DNA from: Paraglaciecola algarum
GTDB taxonomy: Bacteria > Pseudomonadota > Gammaproteobacteria > Enterobacterales > Alteromonadaceae
Assembly: GCF_021532655.1 (NCBI RefSeq)
Contig: NZ_JAKGAS010000007.1
Location: forward strand, 124,001-188,000
Length of the DNA: 64,000 bases
Reading direction: 5' to 3'
Shown here: piece after piece, positions 18,786 to 30,204 of the stretch
Layout of the letters: every line of letters starts with the position of its first letter
How positions within the stretch are numbered: position 1 is the first letter of the stretch
Notes under the pieces: generated by a model
What the model saw: the letters and a program-made list of their open reading frames with translations, nothing else
Databases searched by the model: none
What the model was told of the DNA's origin: nothing
Program-made: the position numbers and the translations under genes

Positions 18786-19265
18786 ATGAAACTTAAATCG
18801 TTGTTGATTGCCTATTTGATATTCTCATTTCAGCTAACCGCTTCTGCCGACCCAGTACAAGAGGTAAATGAAACCTTAGATAATTTCCATCAAGCAGCAA
18901 GTGAAGCCAACCTAAATGAGTATTTTGCATTATTGACAGAACATGCGGTTTTTATTGGTACAGATGCCAGCGAACGTTGGAGTAAAGAGCAGTTTTACCA
19001 ATATGCCAAACCTTACTTTGAGCAAGGAAAAGGTTGGTCTTATACCCCAGACAACCGTCATATCTATTTTTCAAAAGACAAACAAACAGCCTGGTTTGAT
19101 GAACTGGTCACTAATAAGACGTTTTGCGATTGTAGAGGAACAGGAATATTAGAACTAACTAGTGCAGGCTGGAAAATAAGCCAATATCATCTCACTATAC
19201 CTATTCCTAATGAGCTAGCTGATGACATAGTTAAAAAAATCAAAGTTGCGGATAGCAAGCGGTAG
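18786..19265 (+). CDS. Exported NTF2-like (SnoaL-type) protein
   Basis: A signal peptide (MKLKSLLIAYLIFSFQLTASAD) is followed by a ~135-residue NTF2-like alpha+beta cone: N-terminal helix VQEVNETLDNFHQAASEANL, then YFALLTEHAVFIGTDASERW and a C-terminal GWKISQYHLTIP strand. Such domains bind small ligands or have varied enzymatic roles; none can be assigned here. A GAGGAG ribosome site supports the start. It is divergent from recG and convergent with the AhpC-like gene. Confidence 0.85.
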   Translation: MKLKSLLIAYLIFSFQLTASADPVQEVNETLDNFHQAASEANLNEYFALLTEHAVFIGTDASERWSKEQFYQYAKPYFEQGKGWSYTPDNRHIYFSKDKQTAWFDELVTNKTFCDCRGTGILELTSAGWKISQYHLTIPIPNELADDIVKKIKVADSKR

Positions 19266-19292
19266 TCTCCATCTTTTGGTGTGGTCACTATT

Positions 19293-19319
19293 TTTTGGTG
19301 AGCATTACGCTCACCAAAA
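19293..19319. terminator. Inverted repeat between convergent genes
   Basis: TTTTGGTGAGC and GCTCACCAAAA form a perfect 11-bp stem with an ATTAC loop between the NTF2-like and AhpC-like genes. It has T's before and A's after on both strands, so the usual trailing U-tract is missing. It is probably a weak bidirectional terminator. Confidence 0.55.
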
Positions 19320-19328
19320 CCTGCGGAT

Positions 19329-19958
19329 TTACAATGACAATTTAGCCGCTTGATACAATAACTCTGAAGAAATCCTAGTTTTTGTATCTGGGTTAACGTA
19401 ATTAAATTTCACCATACCTTTTTGATCTAAAATAAACACAGCAGGTGCCGGCAATACAGCTGTACCAGAGGATTTTTCGCTGGTTAAATCAATATCCCAT
19501 TTAGATTTGTACATAGTGCGTTTTTCATCTTCTATGTAGTAACCAATGCCAAAACCACTAATCGTTTCTAGTTCCGCATCAGAATAAAGTTTAACTGTGA
19601 ACTTAGTCTGTAATTTTTGCGCTTGTAACTGAGCTGGTGTTTCTGGGGAAATCGCTAAAATTTGATAACCTAATTCGCCAAGCTTGCCTTCAATATCTTT
19701 TAGGCCAGCTAACTGACGATTACAATAAGGACACCAACCACCCCGATAAAATATTAAGATTGTTGGTTTTTGCATAGTTAAGGCTTTAAGACTAACCGGA
19801 TCGCCATCAACAGTTTGTAATGTGGCTTTTGGGGCAACTTGTCCATTTAAAATTGGGGTGACGTTTTCTACTGAATCAGCAATTTTACTTCTGTCTAAGG
19901 CAGCAGCTGAGAATGACATCAAAGCAATGACGCACATTAATAGTTTTAGTTTTTTCAT
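19329..19958 (-). CDS. Exported peroxiredoxin-like AhpC/TSA protein
   Basis: A signal peptide (MKKLKLLMCVIALMSFSAAA) precedes a thioredoxin-fold AhpC/TSA domain. The active-site motif is RGGWCPYCNRQL with Cys76 and Cys79, an arrangement of the bacterioferritin-comigratory/Prx-like 'peroxiredoxin-like' group, so it may act as a thiol oxidoreductase or peroxidase in the periplasm. Length is 209. The start has only a weak ribosome site. No redox partner is adjacent. Confidence 0.85.
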   Translation of the reverse strand: MKKLKLLMCVIALMSFSAAALDRSKIADSVENVTPILNGQVAPKATLQTVDGDPVSLKALTMQKPTILIFYRGGWCPYCNRQLAGLKDIEGKLGELGYQILAISPETPAQLQAQKLQTKFTVKLYSDAELETISGFGIGYYIEDEKRTMYKSKWDIDLTSEKSSGTAVLPAPAVFILDQKGMVKFNYVNPDTKTRISSELLYQAAKLSL

Positions 19959-20167
19959 AATAACTCAAAAATTTAGGTTGGTTAGTGACGTATTAGAGAC
20001 CCAATGGCCAAATAAATAATTTCAAAATAAGAAGTTTTCTTGACAAAAATATGTGCCCTCTATCTTTCAATTAACTGAATTAACTTGTTGAATACGTATG
20101 CAAATTACTGTTTCCTAGGTAAACCTAAGAGTATGATAAAAATCGGTTTATTTAGGATCAGATACCT

Positions 20168-23100
20168 ATGTTTAAAGAAAATACCACTTCAACTTTCTCG
20201 ATATGGTCGTTCATTGTTTTCTTAGTGATTTTCTGCGTGGCTTGTAACCAGCCTGAGCAGCAAGCTCCAAGTTCATTCAAGGAACCAAACTTACAAGCCA
20301 TGCGTTCAACTTTAGACGGTGAAACCAGAATTATCAGCCTTAAACTAGGCAATGATATTACCGCCGCGTATGACACTAAACGCTCAGCTTTATTTAAACT
20401 TTGGCAAGGAGAGTTGAGTTTATCTGGTGCCGTGTTTGACCAAAAACATGGACCACAACCTAAAACTCAAGGTCAAGCTTTTGTCATTGATAGCAAAGCA
20501 AATTGGTCGGTAGATTCAGGAGACGTTAGTTATCAGGGTCATCAACTCAATCAAGATAACGTCACTTTATTGTATCAAGCATCCGGTACTCAAAATGGCA
20601 AAGATTGGCAAGCTCAAATTGAAGAAACTCCTAGTGCCAGTTTTGCTGGAAACCAGTTAAGTTATACCCGCCAATTTAAGGTAAGCGGATTACCTGCAAA
20701 CCTAACTCTTTATCTCAAACAGCTATTTGCCGGACAACAAGCTAAATTAACAGGCGCTGGAGAATACGACTCGCTTAATCAAACCTTAATTTTGCAAAAT
20801 GGCCAAACTAGTTTCAGCGTAGACTTTTCTGCAATAGATATTTCAAAACCAGAAGTAAAAACAGCAAAACCAGAAGTACACCCAGGGTTAGCTCTGATTC
20901 AAAATAGTGATTGTGCAGCCTGCCACAATGCAGAGGTAAAAACGGTTGGTCCTTCTTACACTGCCATAGCACAAAGGTACATCACTATTAGTGGAGCCAA
21001 AGAGCAACTAAGTCAAAAAATAATTGCAGGTGGTGCAGGCAATTGGGGAGCAGTACCTATGACTCCGCATGCCACCTTGAGCATGGCCGACGCTGGAACT
21101 ATGTTGGATTATATTTTTAGTTTACATTCAACTGAGGATACGCAATTAGATGGTACTGATGTATTACTAGGCAAACCGAGTATTTCAGTAAACTTTAGTG
21201 ATACTACACCTGAGTTTGTAGAAGCCTCTCAAGGTGCTTATGTTTATGTCACTGGATTATTAAATGGCGATCCAGATGAACAACATGCTCGCACCAGTAT
21301 TCCTAGTTTAGGGGCGTTAGTTTCTGAAATTCATTTCCCGAATATAGAGAATTTAGGTCCAGCCACCAATGATTTTATGTATCACGTCAAAACTAATCTA
21401 AAGCTCACCCAATCCCTAGGTACCACCATCAGGTTGGTATCAGACGATGGCGCTTATTTGTATTTAAATGGTCAGCGTATTATCAATAACTGGGGATTCC
21501 ATGCCGCCGAACCTAAAGATGCACAAGTAAAATTAGTAGCAGGTTTGCACAGTTTAGAAATTATTTATTTTCAAGCCGGTGGCGGTGGCGCCTTGTCACT
21601 GCAATGGCTAAACCCCGAGTCTAAGAAATTCGAAGTGATACCAGCTGACATGCTGCAAGTGACAGAGCAAGATATTAAACAAGTAAAACCTATTATTACC
21701 GACCCTGACATTGTAAAAACTGTACCTGGCGATATGCGAGAAGTAGCAGGAGTGCATCCATCGTTTAACTTAAGCCAGGCTCGTCCAGATGAATTTAAAC
21801 CTATGGTAGGTGGCATCGACTTTTTCGAGGATGGTCGAATGGTAGTCAGTACTTGGGACCCTGAAGGCTCAGTTTATCTTGTAGAAAACTACCAAGAAAA
21901 ACCTGAAGATATTAAAGTAAAACGTATTGCCAAAGGTTTAGCTGAACCACTTGGAGTAAAAGTGGTTGATGGCCAGATTTATGTATTACAAAAACAAGAA
22001 CTGACTCGTTTAGTCGACACCAACAACGACGGCTTTATGGATAGATATGAACTAGTCTCTAACGACTGGGCCGCCACCGACAACTTTCATGAATTTGCCT
22101 TTGGCTTAGAGTATGAGGACGGGTATTTTTATGGGGCATTAGCCACCGCAATTTTACCTGGTGGAGCCAGTGCTGACCCACAAGCACCTAGCCGCGGTAA
22201 AGTGATAAAAATATCTAAAGATACAGGCGAAGTTGAATTTATCGCCCACGGATTGCGTACCCCTAATACCATAGGTCGAGGCATAGACAACAAGCTGTTT
22301 ATTGCCGATAACCAAGGTGACTGGTTACCGGCCTGTAAAATTGTCGAACTTACTCCCGGCGCTTGGTATGGCTCGCGCTCAGTGGATTTTGAGGGCACGG
22401 CTAATTTAAACGAAACCTTACCTGTTGTTTGGTTACCCCAAGGTGATATTGGTAATTCTGCTAGTCAACCTGCACCTCTAAATGTTGGCCCTTATAAAAA
22501 TCAAATGATCCATGGTGACGTAACTCATGGTGGCATTAAACGCGTGTTTGCCGAGCGTGTAGATGGCCGATTGCAAGGCGCAGTGTTCCGTTTTAGCCAA
22601 GGCTTAGAAGCGGGGGTCAATAGATTAATGTGGGCACCAAATGGTAGCTTGATTGTGGGGGGAGTTGGTAATCCAGGCAACTGGGCTCACGGTCAAAAAT
22701 TGTGGTACGGGCTTCAAAGCCTGACTTACAATCAAGAGTCTACTTTTGAAATGTTAAGTGTTAGCGCCCGCAGTGATGGTTTTGAAATCACCTTAACCGA
22801 ACCTGTCAAAACAAACCGACTTGTTCAAGCCAGTGACTTTGAAATTCAACAATGGTATTTCGAACCTACAGCAGAATACGGCGGCCCGAAAAAAGATCAA
22901 CGTGAGCTTGAAATCCAAGCCCTGACTCTGTCTGAAGACCGCACTAAAATCCAAATCAAACTGGATGGGCTAAAAGAAAACCAGGTGGTGTATTTCAGGA
23001 TCAAACGAGCCTTTGAAAGTGAAAATAATCATGAGCTGTGGACCACTGAAGCTTGGTATACCTTAAACAAGATCCCGCAAAACAAACCTTTAAAATTAAA

Positions 23101-23785
23101 TAATACTTACACCATTTCCCATAATGAGCTTAGTGCAGAAGAACAACTGCAGGGGTGGGAATTACTATTTGATGGACAGTCTTTAGGCCACTTCAGAAAC
23201 TACAACCAACAAAGCATAGGCAAGCGTTGGGGGATAGATAACGGCAATTTATTTTTTGCTGGTCGCACTCCAGAAGAAACCGGCTGGCAAACAATAGACG
23301 GTGGTGACTTAATCATCACTCCTGAGCCAGTTGAAAGCTTTGAATTAAATTTAGAATGGAAAGTGCAACATGGCGGTAACAGCGGCATTATTTATAATGT
23401 GAAAGAAAGCCCTGAGTTAGAATTTCCATTCTTGTCAGGCCCAGAAATGCAAATTTTGGATAACCCTAACCACGGTGATGGGCAAATTGAAAAACATCGC
23501 TCTGGCGACAACTACGATTTAATCAAAAGCAAATTTGTTAGCGTATTGCCCGCAGGAGAATGGAATCAAGTACGCTTAGTAGTTAACAATGGCCATGTTG
23601 AGCATTGGTTAAATGGCTATAAACTAGTTGATGTGCAGATGTTTGACGATAACTGGAAAGCCTTAATCGCGGGTAGTAAGTTTAAAGACTGGCAGCATTT
23701 CGCCAAAACCCCAGGTGGCCACATAGTGCTACAAGATCACGGAGATAAGGTCTGGTTTAGGAATATTAAACTGAAACAACTTTAA
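20168..23785 (+). CDS. Multidomain lipoprotein: cytochrome c, PA14, propeller, DUF1080
   Basis: This is a very large predicted envelope protein (1205 aa). The first ~26 residues look like a lipoprotein signal (FCVACNQ, lipidated Cys26). Residues ~240-315 are a class I cytochrome c with haem motif CAACH at 249-253 and probable axial Met298. Residues ~335-500 are a PA14 domain (LVSDDGAYLYLNGQRIINNW). Residues ~530-860 form a sorbosone-dehydrogenase-like beta-propeller. Residues ~990-1205 are DUF1080 (WELLFDGQSLGHFRNY). The set suggests sugar oxidation coupled to electron transfer plus 3-keto-sugar processing. Such fusions are typical of Planctomycetes and Bacteroidetes, so lateral acquisition is possible. 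Confidence 0.85.
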   Translation: MFKENTTSTFSIWSFIVFLVIFCVACNQPEQQAPSSFKEPNLQAMRSTLDGETRIISLKLGNDITAAYDTKRSALFKLWQGELSLSGAVFDQKHGPQPKTQGQAFVIDSKANWSVDSGDVSYQGHQLNQDNVTLLYQASGTQNGKDWQAQIEETPSASFAGNQLSYTRQFKVSGLPANLTLYLKQLFAGQQAKLTGAGEYDSLNQTLILQNGQTSFSVDFSAIDISKPEVKTAKPEVHPGLALIQNSDCAACHNAEVKTVGPSYTAIAQRYITISGAKEQLSQKIIAGGAGNWGAVPMTPHATLSMADAGTMLDYIFSLHSTEDTQLDGTDVLLGKPSISVNFSDTTPEFVEASQGAYVYVTGLLNGDPDEQHARTSIPSLGALVSEIHFPNIENLGPATNDFMYHVKTNLKLTQSLGTTIRLVSDDGAYLYLNGQRIINNWGFHAAEPKDAQVKLVAGLHSLEIIYFQAGGGGALSLQWLNPESKKFEVIPADMLQVTEQDIKQVKPIITDPDIVKTVPGDMREVAGVHPSFNLSQARPDEFKPMVGGIDFFEDGRMVVSTWDPEGSVYLVENYQEKPEDIKVKRIAKGLAEPLGVKVVDGQIYVLQKQELTRLVDTNNDGFMDRYELVSNDWAATDNFHEFAFGLEYEDGYFYGALATAILPGGASADPQAPSRGKVIKISKDTGEVEFIAHGLRTPNTIGRGIDNKLFIADNQGDWLPACKIVELTPGAWYGSRSVDFEGTANLNETLPVVWLPQGDIGNSASQPAPLNVGPYKNQMIHGDVTHGGIKRVFAERVDGRLQGAVFRFSQGLEAGVNRLMWAPNGSLIVGGVGNPGNWAHGQKLWYGLQSLTYNQESTFEMLSVSARSDGFEITLTEPVKTNRLVQASDFEIQQWYFEPTAEYGGPKKDQRELEIQALTLSEDRTKIQIKLDGLKENQVVYFRIKRAFESENNHELWTTEAWYTLNKIPQNKPLKLNNTYTISHNELSAEEQLQGWELLFDGQSLGHFRNYNQQSIGKRWGIDNGNLFFAGRTPEETGWQTIDGGDLIITPEPVESFELNLEWKVQHGGNSGIIYNVKESPELEFPFLSGPEMQILDNPNHGDGQIEKHRSGDNYDLIKSKFVSVLPAGEWNQVRLVVNNGHVEHWLNGYKLVDVQMFDDNWKALIAGSKFKDWQHFAKTPGGHIVLQDHGDKVWFRNIKLKQL

Positions 23786-23805
23786 TGATTTTTGCATAAC
23801 TTACT

Positions 23806-23834
23806 AACACAGCCCGTGATTAACGGGCTGTGTT
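23806..23834. terminator. Bidirectional rho-independent terminator
   Basis: AACACAGCCCGT and ACGGGCTGTGTT form a perfect 12-bp stem with a GATTA loop, followed by ATTT. It lies between the convergent multidomain lipoprotein gene and trmH. Confidence 0.88.
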
Positions 23835-23846
23835 ATTTGGTGATAG

Positions 23847-24863
23847 TTATTTAGGCGCTAGTCCCATTTCATCTAGTTTTAACAAAATTTCGTTTTTTTG
23901 ATTAGCAGAAATGTCCAACCAATGTTTGCCTTGTTGCGCACCAATTAACGCATAAAGAGAATTTAAACCGGTACCCGCTACTTTTAGTTTTAATTGTTTA
24001 TAAATTTGGAATGGATCAGCAGCCATAAACTGTTCAGCCGTGTAAATATCTACCTTAGCTAACATTTCTTCACTTTTAAGGCCAAAGCCCTTTAGGTCGC
24101 GAATATTCATGCCTTGATAAGGGTTAGAGCCAGTCGCTTGCACTCTTTTCCACCAAGTAGCATCCGCTTGAATTGCTTGCACTCTTTTCCACCAAGTAGC
24201 ATCCGCTTGAATTTGCCCAGCTTCATCTATATATGGGTATTCGATACCCTTGCGATCACATATTTCTCGGTATCGAGGAAAACCACCTTCAAACAACATT
24301 TTTTGACAATCGACTTCTGTCAGGTGTTGTTGATCGTACAAGCCCGCATTTTGTCTTTGCCTTTGGGCTTCGTATAACACCAACGCGGCTGCTACTGAAA
24401 CATTTAAAGACTGCACCATGCCTACCATGGGAATGACGATATCTTTATCAGCTAAAGCAATGGCTTGTTCGGTGGCACCATGTTTTTCTTGACCAAGAAT
24501 AATAGCGGTAGGTTGGGTATAATCAATTTCTCGAAAATCGACCGCGGTGTCTGACAGATTGGTCACCAAGACTTGCATATTTTGTTGTTTGAGTTGAGTT
24601 ACAGCTGCTTCAATCGAATTGTGCCTTTGGGTATAAACCCAGTTTTGACTGCCCATAGCAGTGCCTTTACGAAGCACTGCTTTTTTTGCCCACACGGCAT
24701 GCACTTGATGCACACCTACGGCGTCACAACTACGTAAAATAGCAGAGACATTGTGCGGTTTATGCACCTGCTCTAAACACACAGTTAAGCTTGGTTGGCG
24801 TAACGCAATGAGTTGCCTGATGCGCGCGTAACGTTCAGGCTCCATTTTGACTTCTACAGACAT
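23847..24863 (-). CDS. trmH: tRNA Gm18 methyltransferase TrmH fused to a TfoX C-terminal domain
   Basis: Residues 1-245 are TrmH (SpoU): EQVHKPHNVSAILRSCDAVG, ILGQEKHGAT and the knot-forming MVGMVQSLNVSVAAALVLYE. The enzyme 2'-O-methylates G18 of tRNA. Residues ~255-330 (LKGFGLKSEEMLAKVDIYT..NSLYALIGAQQGKHW) resemble the TfoX/Sxy C-terminal domain, so this 338-residue protein is a fusion, about 100 longer than E. coli TrmH. A perfect 39-bp duplication repeats 13 residues (218-230 and 231-243) at the junction. A start at the internal ATG (24845) is also possible. The gene is 23 bases after ridA. Confidence 0.93.
   Translation of the reverse strand: MSVEVKMEPERYARIRQLIALRQPSLTVCLEQVHKPHNVSAILRSCDAVGVHQVHAVWAKKAVLRKGTAMGSQNWVYTQRHNSIEAAVTQLKQQNMQVLVTNLSDTAVDFREIDYTQPTAIILGQEKHGATEQAIALADKDIVIPMVGMVQSLNVSVAAALVLYEAQRQRQNAGLYDQQHLTEVDCQKMLFEGGFPRYREICDRKGIEYPYIDEAGQIQADATWWKRVQAIQADATWWKRVQATGSNPYQGMNIRDLKGFGLKSEEMLAKVDIYTAEQFMAADPFQIYKQLKLKVAGTGLNSLYALIGAQQGKHWLDISANQKNEILLKLDEMGLAPK
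24136..24213. repeat. Perfect 39-bp tandem duplication inside trmH
   Basis: Bases 24136-24174 are repeated without change at 24175-24213. The unit is 39 bases, so the frame is kept and IQADATWWKRVQA is encoded twice. Complete identity suggests a recent slippage or duplication event. Confidence 0.97.
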
Positions 24864-24886
24864 GATTATTTCAGAATATAATTAGC

Positions 24887-25273
24887 TTACTCAGGCAATT
24901 CCATCACACCGTCAATTTCGATTTGCACACCTTTAGGCAAAGCGCTTACTTGCACAGCGGCTCTTGCTGGGTAAGGTTGCTCAAAATACTGACTCATGAT
25001 TTCATTTACCGTAGCAAACTTAGATAAATCCGTTAAAAAGATATTCACTTTAGCCAATTCATTCGTGGTGCCACCAGCAGCTTCACATACTGCGCTAACA
25101 TTCTTAAATACTTGATGAGCTTGTTCAGCAAAGTCTTCTGATATCACTTGCATGGTTTCTGGAACCAGTGGAATTTGTCCAGATAGATAAACAGTGGTAC
25201 CAGATTTAATAGCTTGGCTATATGTGCCAATCGCAGCTGGTGCGTTATCGGTATGAATAACAGACTTAGTCAT
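24887..25273 (-). CDS. ridA: Enamine/imine deaminase RidA
   Basis: RidA hydrolyses reactive 2-aminoacrylate and related enamines. Hallmarks are [11 protein letters not shown] near the N-terminus, VYLSGQIPL, the [11 protein letters not shown] region and the signature [21 protein letters not shown] containing the catalytic Arg and terminal Glu. The 128-residue length is standard. The ATG follows AAAGGAC. Its position between spoT and trmH is common in marine Gammaproteobacteria. Confidence 0.96.
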   Translation of the reverse strand: MTKSVIHTDNAPAAIGTYSQAIKSGTTVYLSGQIPLVPETMQVISEDFAEQAHQVFKNVSAVCEAAGGTTNELAKVNIFLTDLSKFATVNEIMSQYFEQPYPARAAVQVSALPKGVQIEIDGVMELPE

Positions 25274-25313
25274 AATAATGTCCTTTAATTTTTGGGTTTA
25301 ATAGTAGCAAGTG

Positions 25314-27452
25314 TTATTTTTTGCTATTTGTTTTGCTACTTATTTTTTTGGCCTGACTGTGACGAGATACCCTTTGCACTTCGGGCATAATACGAATTTT
25401 TCGCATGACATTAGCTAATTGCAGGCGATTTTTAATAGTGAGTTCAATATCAATATAATAAACGTTACTTTCTTTTTCTTCGGTTTGTAAACCTACTATG
25501 TCTGAGCCAGCCGCGGCCACCGTACTGGTTAATGTAGCCAAGGTTCCTTGGCGATTGATAAGTTCAATACGCACTGAAGCATGGAAGTTACCACTCACAT
25601 CATTATCCCATTGCATAGTTAACACTCGGTGAGATTCTTCTTTGCTTAATTTACGAATGTTACTGCAGCCAGTTTGATGGATCACTAAACCGCGACCTGG
25701 GCTTAACACTGCCACTATTTCATCATCTGGTATGGGGTGACAACAGCGTGAATATGTGACTAATAACCCTTCGGTACCTCTAATAGCCACTTTGTTTTCT
25801 TTATGCTCTAAGTCGGTAGATTCCCCCAATAAACGTCTGGCGACTATGGCACTTAGTTCGTTACCCAAACCAATATCAGCCAACAACTCAGTAAAATTAT
25901 TATGTTTGGTTTCTACCACCACACGATCAATGTCTACTTGAGGTACTTCGTCTAGTTTGACCTTACCTAAGGCATGCCTGAGTAAACGATTCCCCATGAC
26001 AACCGCTTCTTCAGAGCGCTGATTTTTTAAGTAATGACGAATATGGGCACGAGCACGAGCACTTACCACAAAATTCAACCAGTTGGCATTAGGTTTAGCT
26101 CTAGGCGAGGTAATGATTTCAACGGTTTGACCGTTCACTAAAGGTTTACTTAATGAAAACGGGCGTCTTTCTACTTTCACCCCAACACACGAATTACCTA
26201 CGTCTGTGTGTACTGCATAGGCAAAATCTACCGCTGTGGCGCCTAAAGGCAATTCAATAATTCGTCCGTTAGGGGTAAACACATAAATTTCATCAGGGAA
26301 CAAATCGGTTTTAACGTTTTCGATAAATTCAAATGAAGAGCTAGCACTTTGTTGTAACTCTAACAATGACTGCATCCACTTACGTGCACGCACTTGAGCC
26401 GTAGTATCACTGCCATCGTCTGAATCTTTATAAAGCCAATGCGCTGCAACGCCTTTGTCAGCCATTTGATTCATTTCTTGGGTGCGGATCTGGATTTCAA
26501 CTGGAATGCCATGAGGGCCAATTAAAGAAGTATGCAAAGACTGATAACCATTCGTTCTAGGAATAGCAATATAATCTTTAAATCGATTGTCGATGGGTTT
26601 ATATAAACCATGCATGGCGCCTAAAGCACGATAACAATGGTCAACAGAATCCACTATCACCCTAAAAGCATAAATATCCATCACTTCATTAAACATCAAC
26701 TCTTTATTTTTCATCTTCTGATAAATCGAGTACAAATGTTTTTCACGACCTGTGGTTTCGGCCTTAATACCCGCTTCAGCGAGTCTACTTTCGACTTCTT
26801 TTTTGGTGTTTTCAATCACCTCTTTACGATTGCCCCGTGCTTGTTTTACCGCGCCTTTTAGCGCTCGGTAACGTAAAGGGTACATAGCCTGAAAACCTAA
26901 CTCTTCTAATTCATTTTTAATATCATGAATCCCCAATCGGTGGGCAATAGGCGAATAAATATCTAGAGTTTCACGGGCAATACGTCGTCTTTTGTCTGGC
27001 CTTAACGATCCAAGGGTGCGCATGTTATGAGTGCGGTCAGCTAGTTTAATTAAGATAACGCGTATGTCTTGTACCATAGCCATCATCATCTTACGGAAGT
27101 TTTCGGCTTGGGCTTCTTGTTTACTGCTGAAGTGGATCTTATCTAATTTACTTACCCCTTCAACTAACTCACCTACAGTTTCACCAAACTCTTTGCTCAG
27201 ATCTTCTTTGCTGTGATCGGTATCTTCGATAACATCATGTAAAAGCGCAGCCATGATGGTTTCATGATCTAAACGCATGTCAGCCAGAATGGCTGCAACT
27301 GCTACTGGATGGGTAATATATGGATCACCACTAGAACGCATTTGGCCACTATGGGCGTCTCTTGCGACAATAAACGCTCGCTCAGTATCTGCAACCCTAT
27401 TGGATGGCAAATAAATCTCAAGTTTTTGTTTTAAACCCTCAAACAGATACAC
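25314..27452 (-). CDS. spoT: Bifunctional (p)ppGpp synthase/hydrolase SpoT
   Basis: SpoT makes and degrades the stringent-response alarmone. It has an HD hydrolase domain (AALLHDVIEDT, then ILIKLADRTHNMRTL), the RelA/SpoT synthetase domain (GREKHLYSIYQKM, YAFRVIVDSVD, NGYQSLHTSLIGP), TGS (VFTPNGRIIELP), a zinc-finger-like helical region (CCHPIPDDEIV) and a C-terminal ACT domain. The 712-residue length is normal. The N-terminus MYLFEGLKQK from GTG 27452 aligns with E. coli SpoT. The synthetase residues look intact, but no biochemical claim on balance is possible. Confidence 0.97.
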   Translation of the reverse strand: MYLFEGLKQKLEIYLPSNRVADTERAFIVARDAHSGQMRSSGDPYITHPVAVAAILADMRLDHETIMAALLHDVIEDTDHSKEDLSKEFGETVGELVEGVSKLDKIHFSSKQEAQAENFRKMMMAMVQDIRVILIKLADRTHNMRTLGSLRPDKRRRIARETLDIYSPIAHRLGIHDIKNELEELGFQAMYPLRYRALKGAVKQARGNRKEVIENTKKEVESRLAEAGIKAETTGREKHLYSIYQKMKNKELMFNEVMDIYAFRVIVDSVDHCYRALGAMHGLYKPIDNRFKDYIAIPRTNGYQSLHTSLIGPHGIPVEIQIRTQEMNQMADKGVAAHWLYKDSDDGSDTTAQVRARKWMQSLLELQQSASSSFEFIENVKTDLFPDEIYVFTPNGRIIELPLGATAVDFAYAVHTDVGNSCVGVKVERRPFSLSKPLVNGQTVEIITSPRAKPNANWLNFVVSARARAHIRHYLKNQRSEEAVVMGNRLLRHALGKVKLDEVPQVDIDRVVVETKHNNFTELLADIGLGNELSAIVARRLLGESTDLEHKENKVAIRGTEGLLVTYSRCCHPIPDDEIVAVLSPGRGLVIHQTGCSNIRKLSKEESHRVLTMQWDNDVSGNFHASVRIELINRQGTLATLTSTVAAAGSDIVGLQTEEKESNVYYIDIELTIKNRLQLANVMRKIRIMPEVQRVSRHSQAKKISSKTNSKK

Positions 27453-27563
27453 GAATGCGTTTACTTATAAGTAGTAATGAATTAGAAAGTAAGAATACGG
27501 GGATTTGACGAACAAGCCAACGGCTAACATCAATAAAATGCAGCCGCAGACCAAAAATAATGT

Positions 27564-27836
27564 TTATTCTTCTGAAAGAATATTCGCTACTGAAGCAAAT
27601 TCGGCTTGATCTTGTTCTTGTTGATCACGAAGAGTATCTGCGTCTAGGCTAGATGCAGTCACTAATCCTTCTTCAATCTCACGTAAAGCAAGTACGGTTG
27701 GCTTATCTGTGCCTCTTGGTACTAAAGGTTCTTTTCCTTCAATAGCAATTTGGCGCGCACGACGAGCAGCCACTAAAACCAAATCAAATCGGTTGCCAAT
27801 TTTATCTACAGCATCTTCAACTGTTACGCGGGCCAT
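27564..27836 (-). CDS. rpoZ: DNA-directed RNA polymerase omega subunit
   Basis: The omega subunit helps assemble RNA polymerase and forms part of the ppGpp site. [29 protein letters not shown] is split across the conserved N-terminal helices, and the 90-residue length fits. It precedes spoT on the same strand by about 110 bases, the standard rpoZ-spoT arrangement. In many relatives gmk lies immediately upstream; here a thiamine operon on the other strand intervenes. Confidence 0.97.
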   Translation of the reverse strand: MARVTVEDAVDKIGNRFDLVLVAARRARQIAIEGKEPLVPRGTDKPTVLALREIEEGLVTASSLDADTLRDQQEQDQAEFASVANILSEE

Positions 27837-28010
27837 GATGATCTCCGTCGGGTGTTAACATTAAAAAAAGGTCGCATAGTGTACTGATTAATCAAACAAT
27901 TTAAAAGCTATTTGATCTACAAATGATCGAACTTATTTCAAATAACCTGAGTTCCAGATAAATTACCTAAAATTCTTGAATGTGATTTAGGCTTAAGCTT
28001 ATACTGCTCG

Positions 28011-28100
28011 CTCTTGTCGGAGTGCCTTATGGCTGAGACCGTTAATTCGGGATCCGTTGAACCTGATCGAGTTAATACTCGCGAAGGAAACAAGCGAGAG
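28011..28100 (+). promoter_or_regulatory. TPP riboswitch (THI element)
   Basis: The leader of thiC shows the conserved TPP aptamer blocks in order: TCGGAGTGCC, GGCTGAGAC, CCGTTGAACCTGATC, AGTTAATACT and CGCGAAGGAAACAAG. Ligand binding is expected to reduce expression of the thiC-thiH operon. The aptamer ends 140 bases before the thiC start, leaving room for an expression platform; its mechanism was not resolved by eye. Confidence 0.96.
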
Positions 28101-28173
28101 CATAATTTTATATTGTATTTTTAATTATGTTCTATCAGCTTCTAGTTTTCATTTTGTGAATGATCACTATTAG

Positions 28174-30201
<2,028 letters not shown>

Positions 30202-30204
30202 CAC

